From positions 62,001-126,000 of the forward strand of contig JAAYOC010000026.1 of assembly GCA_012520505.1 (NCBI GenBank): a DNA stretch of 64,000 bases, in the 5' to 3' direction. Position 1 is the stretch's first letter; every line of letters begins with the position of its first letter. A model generated the notes under the pieces. It was not told the origin of the DNA, did not search any database, and saw only the letters and a list, made by a program, of their open reading frames with translations. Shown piece after piece: positions 39,001-45,143 of the stretch. Made by a program: the position numbers and the translations under genes. The stretch comes from Oscillospiraceae bacterium (GTDB lineage: Bacteria > Bacillota > Clostridia > Oscillospirales > Acutalibacteraceae).

Positions 39001-42000
39001 AAGAAGAATCTTTGTATCTTCTACAAGAATTTCACCTTCCTGATCAAAAGCCACAAAATGAAGTTTATATTCTTTTGCAACACCAGTAGCAGAAATTACA
39101 ATTGTGCCCTTGATACTATCAGCTTGTACTGTAACAGCACCTGTTAGTTTGTCATATGTGTAGTCGGTACCTGCTTGAAGAGTCGTATCACCAGAAGTAA
39201 TAGTTATGCTATCTGGTGCATCAAAACCACTTGCTGGAGTTACAATTGCTTGAAGATTTGACCCAAAATCAACCTCAGTTGGTCCTGAATAAGTCATATC
39301 TTTAAGTCCAGTTACGTCTACGGTACTATAAACAAGCACCTTTGCAGTCAAGATTTTAGTATCGGCTTTAACGAGAGTATCTACCTTAGCTTTCGAAACC
39401 GCATTAACAGGTTCAATACCATATTCATATGTAAAGTCCTTATTTGTAGTAGCCAAATAACCCGTTTCTGGTAAATTACAATTATCAACTCGACTCACAT
39501 AGTCATCTTGAAGGCCTGTTGGCCATGTGCCTGTTATTGTAAATAAATCCGTGCGGTCTACTACGGTACCGTAAGGAACTCTAAATACTTCATTAGCAAC
39601 AACGCCAGTAATAGGATTAGTAAGTCTATAGTTTACGTAATCTGTCGTTGGATTTTTAGGAACAACCGCAGTTCTAGAGAGACCAGCTGTTGGCATAGTT
39701 ACAGCTGGATCAAAAGTAACAGGTGTGGTTCCATTAAACTTCTTGCCCTCAGCCTGAGCAAGAGTAATACTCTCTACTGCTTCTATAAAGTTACCACCAA
39801 GTAAGCCGTCAATCGGTTCAAACTCAAAAATCCACTTAACGCCGGTAAGAGAAACAGTTGTAGTTTTGATTCCACCTATGGTTACCGGACCCACAAATGC
39901 TATTGCGTTATAAAAATCAGTAGCTGACGGCCTAGTAATAGTAACGTTCTTAAAATAATTGCTAAATTCATATGAGACTACATCTAAATCAGTAAGTTTG
40001 TTGACCAGGGACATCTCTATGGTAGTTTGATTTATATTTGCTGGTTCCTTTTGAAGAAGTGAAATAGCACCGGAAGGGTTTGCATTTGAATTTGCCATTG
40101 ATTTATCAACTAAATCAAAATTTGCAAGACCTACAGCACTTAAAAGCGATGTATTTATACCCAAGCCATTATAGCTTGCACCACCTACACCACCTACACC
40201 TGGATATGCATTCCATGGTGGTGAACCGTATCCCGCTTCACCTTTCATAGCAAGATTTTTAGTAGCAGTGTTGTATGAATTTGAAGGTATTGTTGCGCCT
40301 GGTTGTCCTATTGGAGATTTTCCATCTGGACGAGTAAAGTTTTGTGAAAGAGCTATATCCGAAGTTGTTATTACCCTAGCAAGCGCACCACCGCCACCAC
40401 CACCTGCACCAGCAAGTACTGATTTTGAAGTATTACCATTAACTATAGCCTCAGTATATGTTCCTGGGTTACCCTCATTACCCCAAACATTAACTAAATT
40501 TTTAGTTACGTCACCAACTGGAGCCCCATTTTCACCTATATGAAAAGTTACAGTTTCATTCTTTTTCAACCGTACAATTGCATAGTGATATGCACCAGGA
40601 CCGCCAGCATTTCCTGTCGCTACCGCGTTTGTTCCAAGCCACTTAGATATAGCTTTTCCTGAAGCGCCACCATTACCACCACGCACCTGAATCATATAAA
40701 CACCATTTTCTTGCACGGTAAAAGTACCGTTACTGGTAAATTTCGTTGTAGTAAGTTCCGTTTCTGGAGTATCATTAGGATCTTGAACAAATTTCAAATA
40801 ACCATCGTTAACTCTTGGACCAGTTGGATCATTTTTATCAACAAGTCGATTACTTGAGGACAGTTTAAGCTCAAGCTTATATTTATTCGTTGCCGTGTCA
40901 TAGGTAAGTTTCTTATACGTGCTATACACAATGCCATTAATTGTTACTTCAGCAAGAACATCAATGAAAGCAAAAGACGTGAAGTCGGTTGCCATAACAG
41001 CATTACCAACAGACGCAATTGGTCTAGTTTTAGGCACAGCAGTAACACCCACTTGATATACAGCAGATTCTGTTGCTTCTATTGTAGGTGCAGTAATAGT
41101 CTGACTGCCATCAGCTGTCTTAACAAAATAAGTTGAAATGCTCTCAATAAAGTCATAATTGTCATCTTGTGTGAGATTTCCTCTAAGGGTTTCATAGTTA
41201 TCCGTATAAAGATTTGTTACAGGGACTACATCGCCTGGATTAGCCTCTAAAGAATTTGTCGTTATATCAAAATTTTGAAGTGGAACATTTACATACACAA
41301 GGTCATCTGGAAGGTCAATGTAGGAAGTTTTATTATTTTGCGTATCTTTTACAATAAACTCCATCGCACCAGTGTCTGCAAAAAGATTAACACTATTACC
41401 ACCTTTAAATCCATTCTTCGGAGTAAGAGTGAGTGTAAGCGTTGTTTTACCATCTTCATTGAGTTTTGCATTTGAAAGTTTAACAGTTTTATCAGTTACA
41501 GTTGCATCACCACTTGTTGTTTCAGCTGTAACTTCAAAATATTTAGAAATATTTGTAGTAACTTCAAGTTCTTTAAGCCAAGTAATATCGGCTGGATTAT
41601 CGCCTTCTACTGTGCCTATAAATGTAATGTCAAAGTATCCTCCATCTGAACGACCAATGTTAGGATTAATTCGATTCTTAACATCAATTGGAACACTTAC
41701 ATAGTCTATAGAGTTAGCAATGTAAGATGAACCACCGCCACCACCGCCGACGTTTGTAGCAATTAAGGCAGATGTCATTATACCACCTGATCCACCACAA
41801 TAACCGGCACCACCAGCACCACCACGAAGATTTCCAGAAGCACCATAACCGCCTGGGTATCCTGCTACTACTGTAGCATCCCAATTATTTGCTGCCGAAC
41901 CATCCCAGAAAGAAAGGGCCGTACTATTTGTTGGACCCGGAACATTAGAACCTCCATAGCCAACGTATTTAGGATTACTTGAAGAAATACCATCTTGACC

Positions 42001-42831
42001 AGCAAAAACTACACCACCTGTAACTGTAATTGGAGAGTTAGATACACTACCTCCATTACCACCATTTGCAGTTCTAAGTGGTTTATAGCCCAGTAAGAAA
42101 CCATCGCCGGCACCACCGCCACCAGCACCACCAGCAACCATTACATATTTGCTAGTACGATCTGTTTCAGAAAGATCCTTGATTACGTTTGAACTACCAT
42201 CTGTATATGTTGCAATAAAATTATTTGCTTCTACACCATTTTTAAAAAGATATACAGCAGAATATCCGCCACCGCCGCCAACTCTATAGCTTCCTGTATC
42301 ACCGTGACCTCCACCACCATTTGCACCGCCTCCCTCATTTTCTACGAGAGTCGGTTCACCTTTACCACCAAGTGTGTAGTAAATAATATCACCTTTATTT
42401 AGGTTGATGTAACCATAAATATGACCACCGTCACCACCAACACCACCTTTATTGTATCTGGAGTCTTGTCCATTTGCACCGCTACCACCCCAGAGTTCAA
42501 AAAGGTATTTTCCAGTAAATGGAGCTACAAAGTATGATTCCGTAGCAACATCCTGAGTTATGTTCTCATCGTTTTGTGAAATTGTCGCCCAAAGATCTAG
42601 GTTAAATGAATAAGTTCCATCTTCGTTATCCTTAAGTTTTGAGTCATAATTGATTTCAGCATCATCAAAATCGATAATACCAGAACTAGTAGCTTCCGAT
42701 GTAGCTTTGGCCCAAGTGAATGGTCCTGCAATTGCTACAGTTGAAAGCACAAGAGCAAACACAATGGCTAAAGCAAGAATACGATCTCTCATTGTAAATT
42801 TGCTAATTTTTTTCGTGGTTACTGCATTCAT
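30004..42831 (-). CDS. giant (4275-residue) multidomain surface protein
   Basis: A signal peptide (ILALAIVFALVLSTVAIAG, about residues 18-36) leads into a glycine-rich domain (about 104-370). A second glycine-rich domain spans about 714-890. MucBP-like and InlB/Listeria-Bacteroides-type repeats follow (about 1254-1545, ending HTLYAKW). Next come many Ig-like units with DTTKPTV or DNAGN motifs (about 1560-3190), including an MBG-type domain (about 2364-2450). Helical repeats of exactly 157 residues (about 3270-3990) precede a C-terminal domain (about 4077-4234). The end is LAGTMDEN, a hydrophobic helix and KRRKED, like a sorting signal without LPxTG. It is probably a cell-wall adhesin. GAGGAG precedes the ATG. 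The neighbouring smaller gene shares both ends. Binding targets cannot be deduced. Confidence 0.9.
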   Translation of the reverse strand: MNAVTTKKISKFTMRDRILALAIVFALVLSTVAIAGPFTWAKATSEATSSGIIDFDDAEINYDSKLKDNEDGTYSFNLDLWATISQNDENITQDVATESYFVAPFTGKYLFELWGGSGANGQDSRYNKGGVGGDGGHIYGYINLNKGDIIYYTLGGKGEPTLVENEGGGANGGGGHGDTGSYRVGGGGGYSAVYLFKNGVEANNFIATYTDGSSNVIKDLSETDRTSKYVMVAGGAGGGGAGDGFLLGYKPLRTANGGNGGSVSNSPITVTGGVVFAGQDGISSSNPKYVGYGGSNVPGPTNSTALSFWDGSAANNWDATVVAGYPGGYGASGNLRGGAGGAGYCGGSGGIMTSALIATNVGGGGGGSSYIANSIDYVSVPIDVKNRINPNIGRSDGGYFDITFIGTVEGDNPADITWLKELEVTTNISKYFEVTAETTSGDATVTDKTVKLSNAKLNEDGKTTLTLTLTPKNGFKGGNSVNLFADTGAMEFIVKDTQNNKTSYIDLPDDLVYVNVPLQNFDITTNSLEANPGDVVPVTNLYTDNYETLRGNLTQDDNYDFIESISTYFVKTADGSQTITAPTIEATESAVYQVGVTAVPKTRPIASVGNAVMATDFTSFAFIDVLAEVTINGIVYSTYKKLTYDTATNKYKLELKLSSSNRLVDKNDPTGPRVNDGYLKFVQDPNDTPETELTTTKFTSNGTFTVQENGVYMIQVRGGNGGASGKAISKWLGTNAVATGNAGGPGAYHYAIVRLKKNETVTFHIGENGAPVGDVTKNLVNVWGNEGNPGTYTEAIVNGNTSKSVLAGAGGGGGGALARVITTSDIALSQNFTRPDGKSPIGQPGATIPSNSYNTATKNLAMKGEAGYGSPPWNAYPGVGGVGGASYNGLGINTSLLSAVGLANFDLVDKSMANSNANPSGAISLLQKEPANINQTTIEMSLVNKLTDLDVVSYEFSNYFKNVTITRPSATDFYNAIAFVGPVTIGGIKTTTVSLTGVKWIFEFEPIDGLLGGNFIEAVESITLAQAEGKKFNGTTPVTFDPAVTMPTAGLSRTAVVPKNPTTDYVNYRLTNPITGVVANEVFRVPYGTVVDRTDLFTITGTWPTGLQDDYVSRVDNCNLPETGYLATTNKDFTYEYGIEPVNAVSKAKVDTLVKADTKILTAKVLVYSTVDVTGLKDMTYSGPTEVDFGSNLQAIVTPASGFDAPDSITITSGDTTLQAGTDYTYDKLTGAVTVQADSIKGTIVISATGVAKEYKLHFVAFDQEGEILVEDTKILLAGTPITNDMIPSVSATEKKGFNFAWDWNTADGNKLDTMPGYDYWVYGSYEPYFYTIKIRYVDMAGFSVAEDYVNENAYYTLTKTVPSPIVDGMKLNDSSQASITYTLDETFIDTHNEGTTVVYATVRYIPKTENITVVHKLKDTGEIFKVEYVDVPVGSTYFATAVDKPGYEFRGTEPIVPSVPAGGVTLILEYEPKTLTVHFVSEEDFISEIRTVKYNEVYADLPIPTSSDPTMMFAGWYTLPNGAGEKITEDTVVTTPNSHTLYAKWIEEPRFTVDINPSGWSNTNVTFTLSGTNEKVDYSTVVFHYSTNDGLSYVPMMENTLICSTEGISKYYFKAVSSDEEEYIVGPVEAKIDKNAPTGSITISEDIDGVLGVIHKMTEYVDDIFGTHFTKEKIQAEIEGDDLESGVKSIEYGVAQREIYLAEIVERTDWSPYTGPLVLNVSVDDILEGKYYVYAKITDNAGNIFYLASDGMIVDTTKPTVNAISNYDTSWINANTENDATVITGTIIDKALYGSGLKNAEYKIGNGEWQALTLAGDGTFSLLNSDFVNGANQTVYIRAYDNVGNVSEIKEYKVNKDTVLPEVSISEAVGTAEQWSASETATIMITTGVSGVSKVECKDDANTTKIIDPENGEYNVEITKNGTYVFRVTSVSGNVTTITKTYSYIDTVVPEFTVAAVSKGVLYDYDAASWTNGNVTFSITKTSSNESEIKYYYQVPHTFEWVEISDDEFTVSAEGQNLAYKIKAVSNSGVESSLTTVKTSIEKIAPTGTITVGETTTSTLVNILDPFNIFYNDAVSVVMTSKDEDGGSGVESVSYYLTQNPMTVEQLSQQASGWINYTAFNIIENNEYIVYGRIIDNAGNVTFISSDGFIVDTVAPRINADLTEFKEEGWTITPNVKIPITIADDQSVAGRSGIDVDRVTYSYSESAPNPFSNLVKDATVSVDGNGVATFTIPNSDIPNGIYTITITAYDLAGNMATLDIYTVRDEGTVDITAHPTNVSVDYGDPEAVFTVTATPPTSGITSYQWEKAEAGTDIWNSIAGETTNTLTITNPTVVSDNGDRFRVVITSGAGVVTISDPALLSVQKAILTITPNDVFKNYGQLEKPLTYDDDGYKFEDESKVTFTGGFVRDVGEEVGTYTIRNKDFDLADDTGAGGENVNGNYTFVIEPETATYEIKEYDPDIELDFAAPNGANGWYISSIRFNAPTGYLVSITTNKPDANWDTGLDFDLEGMHTDRYYYLRNVDDTSPDYLSISVKKIVAFNLDRTNPTIEIKCDEFNFWTSLLETITFGIFSNTDKTLTISANDVATTPIDPNRVGVGIPSGVDKVEYFKSETVCTTAVAIEAVAGENWISLGKGGTVTIARDEKAIVYAKVTDFAGHVTYASSIGLIVEDDAPEITFEEVNSSDTPISNIYEGHNYLTNDTDVLKIDVTEMDTIKSGLATVKYGINGGDVVDCPALVVGSELATIRIPASSLDQGENTIVVTTSDRAGNFASATYTVYVDTVVPGITMSANTTKIETQKTIELIPTVGITGGKVFISKDNGGIWTEVKVNADEKYIFTVTDAELDTDGKVTYVAKVVNGAGIEGQSVDTVTFDNVIDPRTPDLKVTGAISGWTNQNIQIDVENLVNNLGIDEYYYTTDPNPTSESNWIEINPTVGILFDENQNQEYTIAVKAENGLYDMKQISIKLDKSPPKGKIKIETSNWDKFLETITFGIYTAKDATVVIVKDEPNFGSGTKSVKYIKTEDVITDVATLKARVDWIDYVDAFVIPAEDGEKFIIYAEIVDNAGNETYLSSEGYVFDTVQPTITASSLTAASDSPAYGDRIVTVEDTNLKDVTITIKNGDLVAELHIAEDGAITINPQDNSFILEANVTIDPDGVDSLVISLPNNDKTYLIEATDKTDREDPTLPLEMDMRSIDTFIAEINAQLPKDEITGEVDLSKATDEKLVSAIEKIDSLLIKETNESDNGNLSQDEVNLLNEKRNEFLAQIKTNAIENLNASADVEKSKIDSLDGLTDTEKEAFKSEVDANLQNAINQIQDSSMVEPSNIDNVVTITIAKFSATVEDAMAQEFVNTYASDDDGVYDKTNNKMEGINADQVVSGSDAYDNHTDMVQAKIDVLIAIANNDGSNTYADYPEMKQAAIDALANAKTAAKNELDAAAQESKNKIEAMTGLTDAEKYAHKAEIDEVLESAKQAIENSDTVENVMNHSNIAKDEFVVLVDDATAHNFVNLYASENRVVYDKGTLLVTAENADQIINGSDIYEGYSASIKNLINDLILAGNNNGSDTYADYPEMLQAATDALDAAKVAAEEIVNAAAQEAIAAIEAMDNLTPEEKEAYKTNISSIHVPGKQEIYDAKDLAEIDSKVNDMMSAFQDVVDEATAKAFVRKYASNENGVYDKGGNPLTADDSTQIDSGETTYNNYTDSIRDKIDALIVAGNNDGSNTYPNYPEMNQAAINALAGKRTSAKDELAQAAQDAKDVIDDLPYLTSEYKQAMKDGIDEYLARANMEIDEAHSIAEIDAIVEKYKDVFKQSEETAIAFDFMTRYCGDEDGFFDRGNNRVGTQDTDVIIEGEPIYENFSDSIKEKIDYFVSTGNNDGSECYEDYPGILKRAKEIVQEVADGKVEITKAAQAAKDRIDALPDLSDEEKAAFKDEIDAELQNGITRIDNAASLVDFLNILDETHANYENIVDRAIAQDLANRTAAVNKFIENYLLSAEKTYPENKGDVYGTATKENAKQIADGKDDWDKLSNVAKDEVNAAIALVKGKEKTYPELLLKAEFILGDKEVEFVKINGADITVEGLDELFNNDNIFTDEDRETISQGGLIRIENVVTKEIKTDLTATEQLISDDFLKTHGLTAVLYLDISIYKHVYERDVETGELKLLYTEKLYDISPNKITYALKIPAEFIGKGEFQVIRIHNGVPEIIATAPAGSTEITFETDKFSTYILAYKDKEKLAGTMDENCIAEIGLTFALSALMFVATKRRKEDVEEGELN
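31168..32622 (-). repeat. 471-bp coding tandem repeats in the giant gene
   Basis: The segment encoding NNxGSxxYxDYPEM recurs at 31168, 31639, 32110 and 32581, exactly 471 bp (157 codons) apart each time. Each unit joins a coiled-coil stretch (LTDEEKxAxKxEID) to an ATAxxFVxxYA...VYDKG block and the NDGS motif. Flanking parts of the array reach from about 30900 to 33000. The units are clearly diverged in sequence while keeping exact length. Confidence 0.9.
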
Positions 42832-43115
42832 TACACTGTCTCCTCATAAGTTAGTTTAAATTCTTGTAAATTAATCTCAATGGACATATAACTTGTTCTA
42901 TATGTAAAACTCGATAGATTGGTATATTGTCCTATAGACCGACTTTAGGAAAATTCATAAATTGGTCATATATATAATATTATAAGATATAATGCGCGCA
43001 CATAAAATGTAAGAACCTACAAATCTGTGTAAAATACTTGTGAAAATTTGTGATTTTTAACAAAAATATTGCAGAAAAACTATTGTTTCTAGTGAACTTG
43101 TAGTTTTTTGTTCAT
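42832..43115. other. non-coding leader of the giant gene
   Basis: No gene is visible here. The region is AT-rich and must hold the promoter of the giant gene. TATAAT occurs on the minus strand near 42976 beside TTATATC, but no matching -35 at 17 bases is convincing. The 5-prime untranslated leader would be about 140 bases. Confidence 0.5.
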
Positions 43116-43156
43116 TAAAATAAGGACCTCACAAATTGTGAGCTCCTTATTTTTCT
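43116..43156 (-). terminator. terminator of the 547-residue surface protein gene
   Basis: A stem pairing AAATAAGGA.CTCACAA with TTGTGAG.TCCTTATTT, with one mismatch, is followed by T-rich sequence on the minus strand, about 80 bases after the stop codon. Confidence 0.85.
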
Positions 43157-43233
43157 TATATTTTTCTTGTATTAAAAGTATTGAAAGTTTTTTGTTTGAC
43201 AACTTTGATTTACCAAAATCAAATTGAAGTTAA

Positions 43234-44877
43234 CTATTTGTTTAACTCGCCTACTATAATTTCATCTCTTCTGCGCTTCAAACCAACAAACATTAAAGCA
43301 GAAAGAACAAATATGGCACCTATTTCAAAAACTATATTTTCATCCATTGTATTAGCAATTTCCTCTTCAACTTTTCGCTCTTCATTATGTGCAAAAACAT
43401 AGATTGAGAACTTATCAGTTTCAAAGGTGATTTCAGTACTTCCGGCAGGCACTGTTGCAAGGATTTCAGGAACACCGTTATGGATTCTTATGATATGGAA
43501 ATCTTCCTTACCACGAAATTCTTCCGGAATGGTAAATGTATATTTAATCTTGTTTGGAGATATGTCGTGAATCTGTTCTCTATATTGGAAATCAAGATTT
43601 TCTGTTTCTGCATCGCGTTCATATATTTCCTTATAGAGAACAATGTCAATATAAAGGGCAGCTACAATACCATTCTTTTTTAAAAAGCTATCGAAAATCT
43701 TTTGATCTTCCGGAGAAAGGTCAGCTCTTGCTCCCATAACAACACTACTATTAATTTTAGCACGCCAATCATCTGAAAGACGCAACCATTCTTCTTCCGT
43801 AAAAATGTTTTCGTTATTGTAAAGTTCATCTAAACCGGAAGATTTTAGGTGCTTTTCAATAAACTTATATGAAGCAGCTTCTTTTACTATGCGATCATAT
43901 TCTCCATACACAGTATCCATAAATTCGTGAATCAGCGCTAAACTCCATGCTGCATACATTTGTTCACGTACCATTGGAGAATCCATTTGAATTTTAAATT
44001 TATCAGTGGAATCAATTTTGTCCTTAAATATTGCCTTCTCTTCATCTGTTAATTCTTCAAGCAAATCAATTTTTTGCTTTGCCTCATTTGCAGCAACAAG
44101 CATTTGCTCAGACAAAGCGTCCATATAATCATCAATATAATATTCATATTGGTCTTCCAATTCCGGTTTTTCATCCCATAAATTATATTCGGAATATTCA
44201 GGTGAATCTATACATAACTCTTTTGTGCGAAGAGATATAAGTTTATTTATTACCATTTCCCGTTGTTCATTAGTTTCCAAAATTAAATAAGGTTCTGCCA
44301 TCTCAAAATGATATAACTCAGCAAGCTCATCAATAAAGGTTTGAACAGATTTCAATTCAATTTCCAAAGGATTAGCCGGATTGTTATTATCATCTATTGC
44401 TCGGACGGTATATGTTTGGTCTTTGTTTAACAATGTAACTATGACTTTATCAATACCGTCAGCATCAAAAGAAATATCGTCTACTATAAATATTTCTCTA
44501 CCAGTTGAGGTTTTTATATAAATGTGGCCGGAAAAGGATTCCATTTTAACACCTGGAGTTGTTGTGGTTACGCCGTCTTTAGAAATTGTTACCTTAGCAA
44601 CTGTGCCATCATTATTTTCTACATCTACGGTTACGTTTTTAAGATTTTCATCTTCTATTGATACAAATCTGACACCATATGCCGGATAATCATTTGCCTC
44701 AGTCTTACTTGAAACCGTCATCATCGGTGCAGTGGTATCTACTACCTCTGCGGAAACCTGCATAAATTGACCTGCTACTGCAACAGTAGAAAGTATTAGT
44801 GCAAATGCAATAATTAATGCAATTATACGTTTTGTAGTCGTAAGGTTTCTTAACTTTTTAGTAGTCCCTGTTTGCAT
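43234..44877 (-). CDS. 547-residue surface protein, short paralog of the giant protein
   Basis: This protein looks like the two ends of the giant neighbour joined. It has a near-identical signal peptide (IIALIIAFALILSTVAVAG), one Ig-like unit (DTTAPMMTVSSK, then SIEDENLKNVTVDVEN), one helical coiled-coil unit (AKQKIDLLEELTDEEKAIFK) and the same C-terminal domain (LYNNENIFTEEE, IHDISPNKIKYTFTIPEEF, IRIHNGVPEILATVPAGST). It ends IANTMDENIVFEIG, a membrane helix, KRRRDE and GELNK, matching the giant protein's end. The glycine-rich, MucBP-like and 157-residue repeat arrays are absent. The start at 44877 has AGGGGAG upstream. It is probably surface anchored with a shared partner or anchor system. 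Confidence 0.87.
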   Translation of the reverse strand: MQTGTTKKLRNLTTTKRIIALIIAFALILSTVAVAGQFMQVSAEVVDTTAPMMTVSSKTEANDYPAYGVRFVSIEDENLKNVTVDVENNDGTVAKVTISKDGVTTTTPGVKMESFSGHIYIKTSTGREIFIVDDISFDADGIDKVIVTLLNKDQTYTVRAIDDNNNPANPLEIELKSVQTFIDELAELYHFEMAEPYLILETNEQREMVINKLISLRTKELCIDSPEYSEYNLWDEKPELEDQYEYYIDDYMDALSEQMLVAANEAKQKIDLLEELTDEEKAIFKDKIDSTDKFKIQMDSPMVREQMYAAWSLALIHEFMDTVYGEYDRIVKEAASYKFIEKHLKSSGLDELYNNENIFTEEEWLRLSDDWRAKINSSVVMGARADLSPEDQKIFDSFLKKNGIVAALYIDIVLYKEIYERDAETENLDFQYREQIHDISPNKIKYTFTIPEEFRGKEDFHIIRIHNGVPEILATVPAGSTEITFETDKFSIYVFAHNEERKVEEEIANTMDENIVFEIGAIFVLSALMFVGLKRRRDEIIVGELNK

Positions 44878-44923
44878 AATAACTACTCCCCTTAATTTAA
44901 ACATATAAAATTTTTGCTTACCA

Positions 44924-44947
44924 ATTTACTGTGAAAACACAGTAAAT
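44924..44947. promoter_or_regulatory. perfect dyad in the leader of the short surface protein gene
   Basis: ATTTACTGTG-AAAA-CACAGTAAAT is a perfect 10-bp inverted repeat with a 4-base centre, 47 bases before the start codon. No U-tract follows, so it is more likely an operator or a messenger-stabilising hairpin than a terminator. Confidence 0.55.
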
Positions 44948-45032
44948 CTAATTTCAATTCTAATACATTTGATAATATATTTTAATATTGAATACTTACA
45001 AATTTCATACACAATATTTGTGCATAAAGCTG

Positions 45033-45080
45033 TAAAAAATAAAGGGTTTAGCAAAATTACCAGTTTTTACTGAACCCTTT
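45033..45080 (-). terminator. terminator of the leucine T-box operon
   Basis: The stem AAAGGGTT/AACCCTTT (45041-45048, 45073-45080), extended by further pairs, is followed on the minus strand by ATTTTTT. Confidence 0.85.
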
Positions 45081-45143
45081 ATATCATATTCATTTAAGAT
45101 TTTTTACGGTTAAGCTAATAAGCTAAATTTTTTACATACCCTG

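Noticed and set aside
30004-44877. Surface gene pair as a mobile element or prophage insertion
   Set aside because: No integrase, transposase, terminal repeats or target duplications are visible, and both genes have ordinary leaders and terminators.
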